A stretch of 64,000 nucleotides of DNA from Bacillus luti (GCF_001884105.1 NZ_MACI01000095.1:124001-188000); one strand, 5' to 3'; counted from the stretch's first letter, positions 9,601-20,970 are shown. Program-made: numbers and translations. The notes: generated from the sequence alone by a model not told the origin.

Positions 9601-10905
9601 ATGACAACACAAGTAGTAAACGTCATTGGCGCAGGTCTTGCAGGGAGTGAAGCAGCTTACCAAATTGCAAAACGCGGCGTTCAAGTTAGATTATACGAAA
9701 TGAGACCAGTAAGGCAAACACCGGCTCACCACACAGATAAATTCGCTGAATTAGTATGTAGTAACTCACTTCGTGCAAACACATTAACAAATGCAGTTGG
9801 AGTTATTAAAGAAGAAATGCGTTTAATGGATTCAGTAATTATTCGTGCAGCCGATGAGTGTTCTGTACCAGCTGGAGGTGCTTTAGCTGTAGACCGTCAT
9901 GAATTTGCGGCGAAAGTAACTGAATATGTGAAAAATCATCCAAACGTAACTGTTATGAATGAAGAAATCACTGAAATTCCAGAAGGACCAACTATTATTG
10001 CAACAGGTCCACTTACTTCTCCTGACCTTTCTGCACAATTAAAGGAACTAACAGGTGAAGATTATTTCTACTTCTATGATGCTGCAGCGCCAATCGTTGA
10101 AAAAGACAGCATTGATATGAATAAAGTATATTTAAAATCACGTTATGATAAAGGTGAAGCAGCATATTTAAACTGTCCAATGACAGAAGAAGAATTTGAC
10201 CGTTTTTATGAAGCTTTAATTGCTGCTGAGACAGTGCCTTTAAAAGAATTTGAAAAAGAAATTTTCTTTGAAGGTTGTATGCCGGTAGAAGTTATGGCAA
10301 GTAGAGGAAGACAGACGCTAGTATTTGGACCGATGAAGCCTGTTGGATTAGAAGATCCGAAAACAGGAAAGACGCCATATGCTGTTGTTCAGTTACGTCA
10401 AGATGATGCAGCAGGAACGTTATACAATATTGTAGGTTTCCAAACGCATTTAAAGTGGGGACCACAAAAAGAAGTATTACAGCTAATTCCAGGGCTAGAA
10501 AACGCAGAGATTGTACGTTACGGTGTAATGCATCGTAATACGTTTATTAATTCACCTAACTTGCTTCGTCCAACATATCAATATAAACAACGTGATGATT
10601 TATTCTTCGCAGGTCAAATGACGGGTGTAGAGGGATATGTTGAATCGGCAGCGTCAGGGTTATTAGCGGGTATTAACGCTGCTCGACTTGTAAAAGGTGA
10701 AGAGCCAGTTGTATTACCACCTGTAACTGCAATGGGAAGCATGGCGAACTATATTACAGCGACAAATGCGAAAAACTTCCAGCCAATGAATGCAAACTTC
10801 GGTCTATTTGCACCGTTAGAGAAGAAAATTAAAAGAAAAGCAGAACGAAATGAAGCGTACGCTACACGCGCTTTAGAAACAATTCAAAATTTTGTAAATA
10901 TTTAG
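9601..10905 (+). CDS. trmFO: FAD/folate-dependent tRNA (uracil-54-C5)-methyltransferase TrmFO
   Basis: A 434-residue flavoprotein that makes m5U54 in the tRNA T-loop using methylenetetrahydrofolate. The N-terminal FAD dinucleotide-binding motif is [19 protein letters not shown]. GidA-like features follow, including [14 protein letters not shown], the segment around [11 protein letters not shown], and the C-terminal FAD-contact region [24 protein letters not shown] chose ATG 9601, with AAAGGTG about 9 bp upstream; an in-frame GTG at 9547 lies inside the topA terminator. Older literature calls it Gid. Confidence 0.97.
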   Translation: MTTQVVNVIGAGLAGSEAAYQIAKRGVQVRLYEMRPVRQTPAHHTDKFAELVCSNSLRANTLTNAVGVIKEEMRLMDSVIIRAADECSVPAGGALAVDRHEFAAKVTEYVKNHPNVTVMNEEITEIPEGPTIIATGPLTSPDLSAQLKELTGEDYFYFYDAAAPIVEKDSIDMNKVYLKSRYDKGEAAYLNCPMTEEEFDRFYEALIAAETVPLKEFEKEIFFEGCMPVEVMASRGRQTLVFGPMKPVGLEDPKTGKTPYAVVQLRQDDAAGTLYNIVGFQTHLKWGPQKEVLQLIPGLENAEIVRYGVMHRNTFINSPNLLRPTYQYKQRDDLFFAGQMTGVEGYVESAASGLLAGINAARLVKGEEPVVLPPVTAMGSMANYITATNAKNFQPMNANFGLFAPLEKKIKRKAERNEAYATRALETIQNFVNI

Positions 10906-10914
10906 TTAAATATC

Positions 10915-10943
10915 TTGCAAAGGCTACTAAGTTGTGATACGAT
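10915..10943 (+). promoter_or_regulatory. Sigma-A promoter of xerC-hslVU-codY within a 12-bp inverted repeat
   Basis: TTGCAA (10915-10920), 17-bp spacer, TACGAT (10938-10943), with an extended -10 TG at 10935-10936. The spacer and the downstream edge carry a perfect inverted repeat, AAAGGCTACTAA (10919-10930) / TTAGTAGCCTTT (10944-10955). Confidence 0.6.
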
Positions 10944-10970
10944 TTAGTAGCCTTTATTGAGGTGAATTAT

Positions 10971-11870
10971 GTGAATGTGGAGAATTTGTTACAATTATTC
11001 GTTGGATATTTACAAATTGAAAGAAATTATTCAAAATATACAATTGCAAGTTATCAAAATGATTTAGAACATTTTGTGCAATTTATGGAGCGAGAAGGTA
11101 TATCCTCTTTTTTAGATGTTACATACGCGGATGTTCGTTTGTACTTAACGACGTTGCACGATGAAAAGTTAGCCCGTAAATCTGTCGCAAGAAAAGTATC
11201 AAGCTTACGAAGTTTATATCGTTTTTTGATGCGTGAAGGTTATCGGACAGATAACCCGTTTGCACTTGCGTCACTCCCCAAAAAAGAATTGTCAATCCCA
11301 AAGTTTTTATATGCTGAAGAATTAGAGGAATTATTCGAAGTTTCTGATACAGAGACACCGCTAGGTCAAAGGAATCAAGCATTATTAGAGTTGATGTATG
11401 GGACTGGGATCCGTGTGAGTGAATGTATCAATTTACAACTTACCGATATTGACTTCGCAGTGGGAACAATTTTAGTGATGGGAAAAGGAAAAAAACAAAG
11501 GTATATTCCGTTCGGAAGCTATGCACAAGATGCTTTAATTACTTATATAGAGAACGGAAGAAAACAGTTAGCGAACAAGACTGAAGAACACTCTCATATG
11601 GTATTTTTAAATGCGAAAGGAACGCCGCTAACGAGCCGTGGTGTACGTTATGTATTAAACGAACTCATTAAGAAGGCTTCATTGACAATGCGGATAAGTC
11701 CTCATATGTTAAGGCATACATTTGCTACACATATGTTAGATGAAGGGGCGGATTTACGTACTGTACAGGAGCTGTTAGGTCATGAAAATTTGTCGACGAC
11801 ACAAATTTACACGCATGTTTCTAAAGAAAGATTACGTTCTGTTTACATGAAGCATCACCCGCGGGCATAA
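10971..11870 (+). CDS. xerC: Tyrosine recombinase XerC (CodV)
   Basis: A 299-residue site-specific recombinase that acts with XerD at dif to resolve chromosome dimers. I chose GTG 10971, 7 bp after GAGGTG; the GTG at 10962 overlaps that site. The N-terminal SAM-like core-binding domain (about 1-95) is followed by the catalytic domain with Arg148 (GTGIRVSE), Lys172 (MGKGKK), His245 and Arg248 (HMLRHTF), His271 (LGHENL) and Tyr280 (QIYTHV). All catalytic residues are present. It heads the xerC-hslV-hslU-codY operon, as codV does in B. subtilis. Confidence 0.96.
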   Translation: MNVENLLQLFVGYLQIERNYSKYTIASYQNDLEHFVQFMEREGISSFLDVTYADVRLYLTTLHDEKLARKSVARKVSSLRSLYRFLMREGYRTDNPFALASLPKKELSIPKFLYAEELEELFEVSDTETPLGQRNQALLELMYGTGIRVSECINLQLTDIDFAVGTILVMGKGKKQRYIPFGSYAQDALITYIENGRKQLANKTEEHSHMVFLNAKGTPLTSRGVRYVLNELIKKASLTMRISPHMLRHTFATHMLDEGADLRTVQELLGHENLSTTQIYTHVSKERLRSVYMKHHPRA

Positions 11871-11912
11871 ATTGCTTTTAAAGCTATAAAAACATATAAA
11901 GGAGTTTTTTCT

Positions 11913-12455
11913 ATGGGAAATTTCCACGCTACAACGATATTTGCAGTTCATCATAATGGAGAATGTGCAATGGCTGGAGATGGCCAGGTAACAATGGGAA
12001 ATGCTGTTGTAATGAAACATACAGCTCGTAAAGTTCGCAAGCTTTTTCAAGGTAAAGTTTTAGCTGGTTTTGCAGGTTCAGTTGCTGACGCGTTCACTCT
12101 TTTCGAAATGTTTGAAGGGAAATTAGAAGAGTATAATGGCAACTTACAGCGTGCCGCTGTTGAAATGGCAAAACAATGGCGTGGCGATAAAATGTTACGT
12201 CAACTAGAAGCGATGCTCATTGTCATGGATAAAACAACTATGCTCCTTGTTTCAGGTACAGGAGAAGTGATTGAACCAGATGATGGTATTTTAGCAATTG
12301 GATCTGGTGGGAATTATGCGCTTTCAGCAGGTCGTGCTTTAAAGCAATATGCAAGTGAACACTTAACAGCGAAGCAAATTGCGAAAGCGAGTTTAGAGAT
12401 TGCTGGCGATATTTGTGTTTATACAAACCACAATATAATTGTGGAAGAATTGTAG
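11913..12455 (+). CDS. hslV: ATP-dependent protease peptidase subunit HslV (ClpQ/CodW)
   Basis: A 180-residue proteasome-like N-terminal-nucleophile peptidase that assembles into rings capped by HslU. Family motifs are [41 protein letters not shown] and [19 protein letters not shown]. The N terminus reads MGNFHATT. Most HslV proteins start M-T-T, and B. subtilis ClpQ, as I recall, starts M-S-S-F-H and uses that serine as nucleophile. Here position 2 is Gly, so the nucleophile must be a later residue, presumably Thr7, or activity is altered. The Shine-Dalgarno is AAAGGAG, and no alternative start is apparent. Confidence 0.95.
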
Positions 12456-12477
12456 AATCGTAAGGGAGGCATTTTAT

Positions 12478-13869
12478 ATGCATTTACATTTTACTCCGCG
12501 TCAAATTGTGGAAAAATTAGATCAATACATTATCGGTCAAAAAGATGCGAAGAAAGCGGTTGCTGTAGCTTTAAGAAATCGATACCGCCGAAGTAAATTA
12601 GCTGAAGATTTACGTGATGAAATTGCGCCTAAAAATATTTTAATGATTGGACCGACAGGTGTTGGTAAAACAGAGGTAGCACGACGAATGGCGAAACTCG
12701 TTGGAGCACCTTTTATTAAGGTTGAAGCTACGAAATTTACAGAAGTTGGATATGTAGGTAGAGATGTAGAGTCGATGGTACGTGACCTTGTGGAAACGTC
12801 AGTTCGTATCGTGAAAGAAGAAATGGTAATTAAAGTACAGGACAAAGCAGAAGAGCAAGCGAACCAACGTCTTGTTGAAATTTTAGTGCCAAGTCCAGAG
12901 AAGCAATCTGGATTTAAAAACCCATTAGAAATGCTTTTTGGTGGGGCTCAAAATTCGAATCAAACATCTGATGTGCAAGAAGATGTTGAAATTGAAAAGA
13001 AACGTCAAGATGTGGAAAGAAAGCTTGCTGCAGGACTTCTTGAAGATGAAATCGTATCGATTGAAGTGACTGAACAACAGTCTTCCATGTTCGATATGTT
13101 GCAAGGAACTGGTATGGAACAAATGGGAATGAATTTCCAAGATGCATTAGGAAGTTTTATGCCGAAAAAAACGAAAAAACGTAAACTTTCTGTAAAAGAA
13201 GCAAGAAAACTCTTGACAAATGAAGAGGCACAGCGCTTAATTGATATGGATGAAGTTACACAAGAGGCTGTTTATCGTGCTGAACAGCTCGGGATTATTT
13301 TTATCGATGAAATTGACAAAATTGCTGGTAAGCAGTCGAATAGCGTAGATGTATCACGTGAAGGCGTGCAACGTGACATTTTACCAATTGTAGAAGGATC
13401 GAATGTTGCGACAAAATACGGATCAGTAAAAACGGATTATATTTTATTCGTTGCAGCTGGAGCGTTTCATATGTCTAAACCGTCGGATTTAATTCCGGAA
13501 TTGCAAGGGAGATTTCCGATTCGAGTAGAATTAACGAAATTATCGACAGATGATTTTGTGAAAATATTAATCGAGCCTGACAATGCGCTAATTAAACAAT
13601 ATATGGCATTATTAGCGACTGAAGGTATAGAAATTGAATTTTCAGACGAAGCTATTCGTAAGATTGCTGAGATTGCTTATCAAGTTAATCAGGATACAGA
13701 TAATATTGGAGCAAGAAGACTTCATACGATTATGGAGAAGCTCCTTGAAGATTTATCGTTTGAAGCATCTGAAATTACGTTAGAGAAAATAACGATAACA
13801 CCTCAATACGTTGAGGAGAAATTAGCAACAATTGCTAAAAATAAAGATGTGAGCCAGTTTATTTTGTAA
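12478..13869 (+). CDS. hslU: ATP-dependent protease ATPase subunit HslU (ClpY/CodX)
   Basis: A 463-residue AAA+ unfoldase that feeds substrates to HslV. I chose ATG 12478 ([20 protein letters not shown]) because TAAGGGAGG sits 8 bp upstream; longer in-frame starts lie inside hslV. Walker A GPTGVGKT is at residues 58-65. A charged, coiled I-domain follows (about 110-245). Walker B IIFIDE is at 273-278, and then come the sensor regions and the C-terminal domain ([18 protein letters not shown]). The C-terminal tail that activates HslV ends in FIL. Confidence 0.97.
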   Translation: MHLHFTPRQIVEKLDQYIIGQKDAKKAVAVALRNRYRRSKLAEDLRDEIAPKNILMIGPTGVGKTEVARRMAKLVGAPFIKVEATKFTEVGYVGRDVESMVRDLVETSVRIVKEEMVIKVQDKAEEQANQRLVEILVPSPEKQSGFKNPLEMLFGGAQNSNQTSDVQEDVEIEKKRQDVERKLAAGLLEDEIVSIEVTEQQSSMFDMLQGTGMEQMGMNFQDALGSFMPKKTKKRKLSVKEARKLLTNEEAQRLIDMDEVTQEAVYRAEQLGIIFIDEIDKIAGKQSNSVDVSREGVQRDILPIVEGSNVATKYGSVKTDYILFVAAGAFHMSKPSDLIPELQGRFPIRVELTKLSTDDFVKILIEPDNALIKQYMALLATEGIEIEFSDEAIRKIAEIAYQVNQDTDNIGARRLHTIMEKLLEDLSFEASEITLEKITITPQYVEEKLATIAKNKDVSQFIL

Positions 13870-13946
13870 TAGTGTCATCAGGTGACTCGCCCTAGTTTCC
13901 AAGTGATGAAAAAATATGTGAGTAATATGTAGGAGGAACTTTTGAA

Positions 13947-14726
13947 ATGGAATTATTAGCAAAAACGAGAAAATTAAATGCGTTATTACAGAGCGCAGCA
14001 GGGAAGCCTGTAAACTTTAGAGAAATGTCTGACACAATGTGTGAAGTAATTGAAGCGAACGTATTCGTAGTAAGTCGTCGTGGTAAATTACTAGGTTATG
14101 CGATTCACCAACAAATCGAGAATGAGCGTATGAAACAAATGCTTGCTGAGCGTCAATTCCCAGAAGAATATACGCAAAGCTTATTCAACATTACAGAAAC
14201 ATCTTCAAACTTAGATGTAAACAGTGCTTACACAGCATTCCCAGTAGAAAATAGAGAATTATTCGGTCAAGGTTTAACTACAATCGTACCGATCGTTGGT
14301 GGCGGTGAGCGTCTAGGTACATTAGTGTTAGCTCGTCTTGGTCAAGAGTTCTTAGACGATGATTTAATCCTTGCTGAATACAGTTCAACTGTAGTAGGTA
14401 TGGAAATCTTACGTGAAAAAGCAGAAGAAATCGAAGAGGAAGCACGTAGTAAAGCTGTTGTTCAAATGGCGATTAGCTCATTATCTTACAGTGAGTTAGA
14501 AGCAATCGAGCATATCTTCGAAGAATTAAATGGAACAGAAGGTTTACTTGTTGCAAGTAAAATTGCTGATCGCGTAGGAATTACTCGTTCTGTAATCGTA
14601 AATGCACTACGTAAATTAGAAAGTGCTGGTGTTATTGAGTCTCGTTCTTTAGGTATGAAAGGAACATACATTAAAGTGCTAAACGACAAGTTTCTACAGG
14701 AACTTGCTAAATTAAAAACAAACTAA
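13947..14726 (+). CDS. codY: Global transcriptional regulator CodY
   Basis: A 259-residue GTP- and branched-chain-amino-acid-responsive repressor of stationary-phase, nutrient-uptake and virulence genes in Gram-positives. The N-terminal GAF-type ligand domain spans about 1-155, with RMKQML and the [15 protein letters not shown] loop. A helical linker (156-180) is followed by the winged-helix domain with the recognition element [19 protein letters not shown] (203-221). The Shine-Dalgarno is TAGGAGGA. It is the last gene of the xerC operon, 77 bp after hslU, and ends at a strong terminator. Confidence 0.98.
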
Positions 14727-14732
14727 TTTATA

Positions 14733-14765
14733 AAACTCTCCTCATTTTTTGAGGAGAGTTTTTGT
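14733..14765 (+). terminator. Intrinsic terminator after codY
   Basis: Perfect 12-bp stem AAACTCTCCTCA (14733-14744) / TGAGGAGAGTTT (14750-14761), then T run. Confidence 0.92.
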
Positions 14766-14843
14766 GTATAAAAGATTGATGGTGTATTTAAAAAACGTCA
14801 TAATCGTGTTCTTTGGAAAAGCTATGAATTGAATTTCATTTTT

Positions 14844-14873
14844 TTGCTTAAAAGAAATGCAGGTTGGTAATAC
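14844..14873 (+). promoter_or_regulatory. Candidate distal promoter upstream of rpsB carrying GGTAATACTAGA
   Basis: TTGCTT (14844-14849) and TGG-TAATAC (14865-14873) at 18-bp spacing. The same GGTAATACTA core occurs upstream of rimP (28662) and pnp (36174). Confidence 0.35.
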
Positions 14874-14923
14874 TAGAATTCGAGTGTGAATAAAGAAAGT
14901 TTTACATTGTTCGCATTTTCGAC

Positions 14924-15777
<854 letters not shown>

Positions 15778-15786
15778 CAAATTTGG

Positions 15787-15825
15787 AAAGGTGATAAGGG
15801 GTTCGGCCTTTTATCACCTTTTTTA
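15787..15825 (+). terminator. Internal terminator/attenuator between rpsB and tsf
   Basis: AAAGGTGATAA (15787-15797) / TTATCACCTTT (15811-15821) is an 11-bp stem with a G/C-rich loop and then TTT. tsf has no obvious strong promoter after it, so partial readthrough is likely. Confidence 0.75.
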
Positions 15826-15880
15826 AGGTATAAACACCTTTATAAAAGGTATAAATACATATTTTAGGAGGATGAAAAGT

Positions 15881-16768
15881 ATGGCAATCACTGCACAAAT
15901 GGTAAAAGAATTACGTGAAAAAACTGGCGCAGGTATGATGGACTGCAAAAAAGCTTTAACAGAAACTAATGGCGACATGGAGAAGGCAATTGACTTCTTA
16001 CGTGAAAAAGGTATTGCGAAAGCTGCTAAAAAAGCAGACCGCATTGCTGCTGAAGGTTTAACTTTCATCGAAACAAACGGTAACGACGGTTTAATCTTAG
16101 AATTAAACTCAGAAACTGATTTCGTTGCGAAAAACGAAGGTTTCCAAACATTAATTAAAGAATTAGCTGCTCACCTATTAACTAACAAACCAGCTAACGT
16201 TGAAGAAGCTATGGCTCAAACAATGGAAAATGGTAAAAAAGTTGAAGAGCACATCAATGAAGCAATCGCTAAAATTGGTGAAAAACTTACACTTCGTCGT
16301 TTCGAAATCGTAACAAAAACTGATGCAGATGCATTCGGTGCTTACCTACATATGGGTGGACGCATTGGTGTTCTAACAGTTCTTGAAGGTTCTACTGATG
16401 AAGCAGCTGCTAAAGATGTTGCAATGCACATCGCTGCAGTTAACCCTAAATACATCGACCGCGATGCTGTAACAGCTGAAGAAGTTGAGCATGAGCGTCA
16501 AGTATTAACACAACAAGCATTAAACGAAGGCAAGCCTGAAAAAATCGTTGCAAAAATGGTTGAAGGCCGTCTAGGCAAATTCTTCGAAGAGATTTGCTTA
16601 CTTGACCAAGCATTCGTTAAAAACCCTGATATGAAAGTTCGTCAGTTCGTTGAGTCTAAAGGCGGAACATTAAAAGGATTCGTTCGCTACGCTGTTGGTG
16701 AAGGTATCGAAAAACGCGAAGACAACTTTGCTGAAGAAGTAATGAACCAAGTAAAAGGTAGCAACTAA
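15881..16768 (+). CDS. tsf: Translation elongation factor Ts
   Basis: A 295-residue nucleotide-exchange factor for EF-Tu. I chose ATG 15881 ([26 protein letters not shown]) because AGGAGG at 15866-15871 is 9 bp away; an in-frame ATG at 15872 directly abuts it. The N-terminal UBA-like domain, the [10 protein letters not shown] core motif that contacts EF-Tu, and the C-terminal domain are intact. It follows rpsB through a leaky terminator and ends at a strong one. Confidence 0.98.
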   Translation: MAITAQMVKELREKTGAGMMDCKKALTETNGDMEKAIDFLREKGIAKAAKKADRIAAEGLTFIETNGNDGLILELNSETDFVAKNEGFQTLIKELAAHLLTNKPANVEEAMAQTMENGKKVEEHINEAIAKIGEKLTLRRFEIVTKTDADAFGAYLHMGGRIGVLTVLEGSTDEAAAKDVAMHIAAVNPKYIDRDAVTAEEVEHERQVLTQQALNEGKPEKIVAKMVEGRLGKFFEEICLLDQAFVKNPDMKVRQFVESKGGTLKGFVRYAVGEGIEKREDNFAEEVMNQVKGSN

Positions 16769-16777
16769 TACAGATTA

Positions 16778-16803
16778 GGGAACACTTTGTGTTCCCTTTT
16801 TTA
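16778..16803 (+). terminator. Intrinsic terminator after tsf
   Basis: Nine-bp stem AGGGAACAC (16778-16786) / GTGTTCCCT (16790-16798), TTT loop, T tail. pyrH starts 67 bp after the tsf stop. Confidence 0.85.
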
Positions 16804-16834
16804 AAATAAAGATGTAAGCAATTGGAGGTTCATT

Positions 16835-17557
16835 ATGAGTAAACCGAAATATAATCGTGTCGTTTTAAAGCTAAGCGGAGAAGCTTTAGCTGGCGAACAA
16901 GGATTTGGAATTAACCCAGCTGTTATTAAATCAGTTGCGGAACAAGTGAAAGAAATTGCAGAACTTGATGTAGAGGTTGCTGTTGTTGTTGGTGGCGGGA
17001 ACATTTGGCGTGGAAAAATTGGAAGTGAAATGGGCATGGATCGTGCAGGAGCAGATTACATGGGCATGTTAGCTACAGTTATGAATTCGTTAGCACTTCA
17101 AGATAGCTTGGAGAATATCGGAATCCAAACTCGCGTACAAACTTCAATTGAAATGCGTCAAGTGGCAGAACCTTACATTCGTCGTAAAGCAGTTCGTCAC
17201 TTAGAGAAGAAACGTGTTGTAATCTTTGCAGCAGGTACAGGTAATCCTTACTTCTCTACAGATACAACGGCAGCATTACGCGCAGCTGAAATCGAAGCTG
17301 ATGTTATCTTAATGGCGAAAAATAATGTGGATGGCGTATATAGTGCAGATCCATCTATTGATCCGACAGCTACGAAGTACGAAACACTTACTTACCTAGA
17401 TGTGTTAAAAGAAGGTTTAGGAGTAATGGATTCTACGGCTTCTTCTTTATGTATGGATAATGATATTCCATTAATTGTATTCTCGGTTATGGAAAAAGGT
17501 AATATTAAACGTGCCGTTTTAGGCGAAAATATCGGAACAGTTGTAAGGGGGAAATAA
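16835..17557 (+). CDS. pyrH: UMP kinase (uridylate kinase)
   Basis: A 240-residue hexameric amino-acid-kinase-fold enzyme converting UMP to UDP with ATP. It is allosterically controlled by GTP and UTP in Bacillus. Motifs are [26 protein letters not shown], the [28 protein letters not shown] core (split here as recognisable blocks), and [16 protein letters not shown]. frr begins 2 bp after its stop codon, so they are cotranscribed. Confidence 0.98.
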
Positions 17558-17559
17558 AT

Positions 17560-18117
17560 ATGGGACAACAAGTATTGAAGTCTTCAAATGAAAAAATGGA
17601 AAAAGCAGTTGCTGCTTATTCTCGTGAATTAGCAACAGTTCGTGCTGGCCGTGCAAGCGCGTCTGTATTAGATAAAGTACAAGTTGATTACTATGGTGCA
17701 CCAACACCTGTTGTGCAATTAGCGAACATTACAGTTCCAGAAGCACGTTTACTAGTAATTCAACCTTATGATAAAACTTCTATCGGTGATATCGAAAAAG
17801 CAATTTTAAAAGCAGATTTAGGCTTAAACCCTTCTAATGATGGAACTGTAATTCGTATTGCATTCCCTGCATTAACAGAAGAGCGTCGTCGTGATCTTGT
17901 AAAAGTTGTCAAAAAATATGCTGAAGAAGCAAAAGTTGCTGTTCGTAACGTACGTCGTGACGGTAACGATGATCTTAAGAAGCTTGAAAAAGCTGGCGAG
18001 ATTACAGAAGATGATTTAAGAGGATATACTGAAGATATCCAAAAAGAAACAGATAAATATATTGCAAAAGTTGACGAAATCGCAAAAAACAAAGAAAAAG
18101 AAATCATGGAAGTGTAA
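17560..18117 (+). CDS. frr: Ribosome recycling factor
   Basis: A 185-residue factor that, with EF-G, splits post-termination ribosomes. Typical features are the N-terminal helix of the three-helix bundle, [27 protein letters not shown], the domain-II beta-alpha-beta segment ([20 protein letters not shown]) and the C-terminal helix with [13 protein letters not shown]. It lies 2 bp after pyrH, and its Shine-Dalgarno (AAGGGGG) is inside the pyrH 3' end. Confidence 0.98.
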
Positions 18118-18138
18118 TAGCGATACCTTCGCAAATAT

Positions 18139-18165
18139 GACCCTCTTCTTAAGGGGGTCTTTTTA
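18139..18165 (+). terminator. Intrinsic terminator after frr
   Basis: GACCC (18139-18143) pairs with GGGTC (18155-18159), extended by CTT/AAG, then T5. Confidence 0.75.
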
Positions 18166-18202
18166 CACTTTTAGGCATACGTCTGCTTGCTGGAGGGTAT
18201 GA

Positions 18203-18979
18203 ATGATGTTTAAAAACTTTCCTTTTTTTAAAGGTAAAAAGGACACATCGTTTGATCATCTCGTTGAAGAAGTGAAAAAAGGATACATCCCAGAACATAT
18301 TGCTATCATTATGGATGGTAATGGAAGATGGGCGAAGAGGAGAGCAATGCCTCGTATTGCGGGACATCATGAAGGTATGCAAGTTGTAAAGAAAATTACA
18401 AAATTTGCAAGTAAACTTAATGTGAAAGTATTAACTCTCTATGCTTTTTCAACTGAGAACTGGAAAAGACCGAAAAAGGAAGTTGATTATTTAATGAAGC
18501 TTCCGGAAGAATTTTTAGGTACATTTTTACCAGAATTGATTGAAGAGAACGTACAAGTCCGAGTAATAGGGCAACAAGATCGTCTTCCTACGCATACACG
18601 CAGAGCGATGGAAAAAGCCATGGAAGATACGAAAGAGAATACGGGATTAATTCTTAATTTCGCGTTAAACTATGGAAGTCGAGATGAAATCGTTTCTGCT
18701 GTGCAACATATGATGAAAGATAGTGAGGAAGGAAAAGTTCGTGTTGAAGATGTAAGTGAAGAAATGCTTTCTTCCTACTTAATGACGAGTTCTTTACCTG
18801 ACCCAGAGTTGTTAATCCGTACGAGCGGAGAGCTACGTATTAGTAATTTCATGTTATGGCAAATTGCATATTCGGAATTTTGGTTTACAGATGTGTATTG
18901 GCCAGATTTTACCGAGGAACATTTGCTAAATGCGATTACAGACTTTCAACATAGAGGGCGCAGATTCGGAGGCGTGTAG
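18203..18979 (+). CDS. uppS: Undecaprenyl diphosphate synthase (cis-prenyltransferase)
   Basis: A 258-residue enzyme that adds eight isopentenyl units to farnesyl diphosphate, giving the lipid carrier for cell-wall synthesis. Catalytic Asp38 is in IIMDGNGRWAKRR. Other family blocks are GHHEGM, TLYAFSTENWKRP, LLIRTSGELRISNFMLWQIAYSE and the C-terminal FQHRGRRFGG. The ATG at 18206 is an equally possible start. It opens the uppS-cdsA-dxr-rseP group, with only 17 bp before cdsA. Confidence 0.97.
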   Translation: MMFKNFPFFKGKKDTSFDHLVEEVKKGYIPEHIAIIMDGNGRWAKRRAMPRIAGHHEGMQVVKKITKFASKLNVKVLTLYAFSTENWKRPKKEVDYLMKLPEEFLGTFLPELIEENVQVRVIGQQDRLPTHTRRAMEKAMEDTKENTGLILNFALNYGSRDEIVSAVQHMMKDSEEGKVRVEDVSEEMLSSYLMTSSLPDPELLIRTSGELRISNFMLWQIAYSEFWFTDVYWPDFTEEHLLNAITDFQHRGRRFGGV

Positions 18980-18996
18980 AAAGAGAGGGTTTGGTA

Positions 18997-19788
18997 GTGA
19001 AACAGAGAATTATTACTGGAGTGGTTGCTGCCGCGCTATTCATTCCCATCGTAATTTACGGTGGCGTGCCTTTTACGGTTTTAGTGTATGCACTTGCTTC
19101 TATAGGTTTATATGAATTAATTCGTATGAATAAGCTTACGCTTATTTCAGTACCAACAGTTTTAGCTGCAGTATTATTATGGATTATTTTAATTCCAAGT
19201 AGTGCATCAGAACTGTTTACATGGATTGGATTAGGTAAATTAGAAATCACATTTGTGATTGTTTTATTACTTTTATCATATACAGTCCTTTCCAAGAATA
19301 CATTTACTTTTGACAATGCTTCATTTTTACTAATGGCAACAACATATGTTGCAATGGGATTCTTATATTTAAATGAAACGAGAATATTAGGAATTAAATA
19401 TGTGTTTTGCGCATTATTTGTTATATGGGCTACTGATTCAGGCGCATATTTCGTAGGTAAAGCGTTAGGGAAAAGAAAATTATGGCCAGAAATTAGTCCA
19501 AATAAAACGATTGAAGGTTCATTAGGTGGCATCGTTTGTGGAATTGTTGTGGCACTTGTTTACAATATGTTCTTCCCAGTTGAGGCTAATATAGGGATTT
19601 TAATTGTGTTGACAATTATCATTTCTATTTTTGGACAAATTGGTGATTTAGTACAATCTGCTTTTAAACGTCATTATGGCGTAAAAGATTCAGGTACAAT
19701 TTTACCAGGACATGGTGGTATATTAGATCGAACAGATAGTTGGTTATTCGTTTTACCAATTCTCTACTTCTTATTACAATACAATTAA
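18997..19788 (+). CDS. cdsA: Phosphatidate cytidylyltransferase (CDP-diglyceride synthase)
   Basis: A 263-residue polytopic membrane protein making CDP-diacylglycerol, the precursor of all phospholipids. I chose GTG 18997, with GAGAGGG 8 bp upstream; a TTG at 18991 is less well spaced. About seven hydrophobic spans are visible. The family signature lies near the C terminus ([25 protein letters not shown], residues about 225-250), with the lysine/aspartate pair [12 protein letters not shown] earlier. Confidence 0.96.
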   Translation: MKQRIITGVVAAALFIPIVIYGGVPFTVLVYALASIGLYELIRMNKLTLISVPTVLAAVLLWIILIPSSASELFTWIGLGKLEITFVIVLLLLSYTVLSKNTFTFDNASFLLMATTYVAMGFLYLNETRILGIKYVFCALFVIWATDSGAYFVGKALGKRKLWPEISPNKTIEGSLGGIVCGIVVALVYNMFFPVEANIGILIVLTIIISIFGQIGDLVQSAFKRHYGVKDSGTILPGHGGILDRTDSWLFVLPILYFLLQYN

Positions 19789-19811
19789 TAAATGAACGAG
19801 GGGTTGGAGTC

Positions 19812-20954
19812 ATGAAAAACATTAGTTTATTAGGTGCAAGCGGATCAATTGGTACACAAACTTTAGATGTATTACGCTCGCACCCAGACCAATTCCGTCT
19901 CGTTGCTTTTTCTGTAGGGAAAAATATTGACTACGCAGTAAAGGTCATTCAAGAATTTTCTCCGCAAATTGTCTCTGTGCAAAGAGAGGAAGATGTTTTA
20001 AAATTACAAGCTGTCTCTGGTAATACAAAAATTGTATATGGTAGTGAAGGACTTTTAGAAGTAGCACTACATCCAGATGCGGAGATAGTAGTAAATGCTG
20101 TTGTAGGTAGTGTAGGGTTGTTACCAACACTTCGTGCAATTGAGGCAAAAAAAACAATTGGAATTGCAAACAAAGAAACGTTAGTAACTGCAGGGCATCT
20201 TGTAATGGAAGCAGCGCGAAAACATAATGTTTCGTTACTTCCAGTAGACAGTGAACATTCAGCTATTTTTCAATGCTTGAATGGTGAAAATGAAAAAAGA
20301 ATTTCTCGACTAATTATAACGGCTTCTGGTGGAAGTTTCCGTGATAAAACGAGAGATGAATTGCATCATGTGACCGTAGAAGATGCGCTTCGACATCCAA
20401 ACTGGTCAATGGGTTCGAAAATTACAATTGATTCTGCTACAATGATGAATAAGGGACTAGAAGTAATTGAAGCACATTGGCTTTTTGGTATCCCGTATGA
20501 GCAAATCGATGTTGTTTTACATAAAGAAAGTATTATTCATTCTATGGTTGAATTTGAAGATCGTAGTGTAATGGCACAGCTTGGCTCACCTGATATGCGA
20601 GTACCAATTCAATACGCACTTACATATCCTGATCGATTACCTCTTTCAGATACAAAGCAGTTAAATTTATGGGAAATGGGAACATTGCATTTTGAGAAAA
20701 TGAATCAAGAACGTTTCCGTTGCCTACGTTTTGCGTATGAAGCTGGAAAAACAGGTGGAAGTATGCCAGCTGTAATGAATGCAGCGAATGAAGTAGCTGT
20801 TGAAGCTTTTTTACAAAAGAGAATTGGTTTCTTAACAGTGGAAGACCTCATTGAAAAAGCAATGAACCATCACAATGTCATTGCACGTCCGAGCTTAGAG
20901 GAAATTCTGGAAATTGATGCAGCCACAAGACGGTTTGTGATGGAACAAATTTAG
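19812..20954 (+). CDS. dxr: 1-deoxy-D-xylulose 5-phosphate reductoisomerase
   Basis: A 380-residue NADPH-dependent enzyme, the first committed step of the MEP isoprenoid pathway and the target of fosmidomycin. I chose ATG 19812, with GGGGTTGGAGT just upstream; longer in-frame starts lie inside cdsA. The NADPH motif is [17 protein letters not shown], and metal/substrate residues lie in [14 protein letters not shown] and [27 protein letters not shown]. It sits next to uppS and cdsA, consistent with supply of isoprenoid precursors. Confidence 0.97.
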   Translation: MKNISLLGASGSIGTQTLDVLRSHPDQFRLVAFSVGKNIDYAVKVIQEFSPQIVSVQREEDVLKLQAVSGNTKIVYGSEGLLEVALHPDAEIVVNAVVGSVGLLPTLRAIEAKKTIGIANKETLVTAGHLVMEAARKHNVSLLPVDSEHSAIFQCLNGENEKRISRLIITASGGSFRDKTRDELHHVTVEDALRHPNWSMGSKITIDSATMMNKGLEVIEAHWLFGIPYEQIDVVLHKESIIHSMVEFEDRSVMAQLGSPDMRVPIQYALTYPDRLPLSDTKQLNLWEMGTLHFEKMNQERFRCLRFAYEAGKTGGSMPAVMNAANEVAVEAFLQKRIGFLTVEDLIEKAMNHHNVIARPSLEEILEIDAATRRFVMEQI

Positions 20955-20970
20955 CAAAGGTGGTATGGAA

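Noticed and set aside
9143-9610. 155-codon - strand frame
   Set aside because: Antisense to the topA zinc-ribbon region and its terminator; composition is a shadow.
19056-19532. 158-codon - strand frame
   Set aside because: Antisense shadow of cdsA, a membrane-protein gene with biased codon use; no ribosome-binding site.
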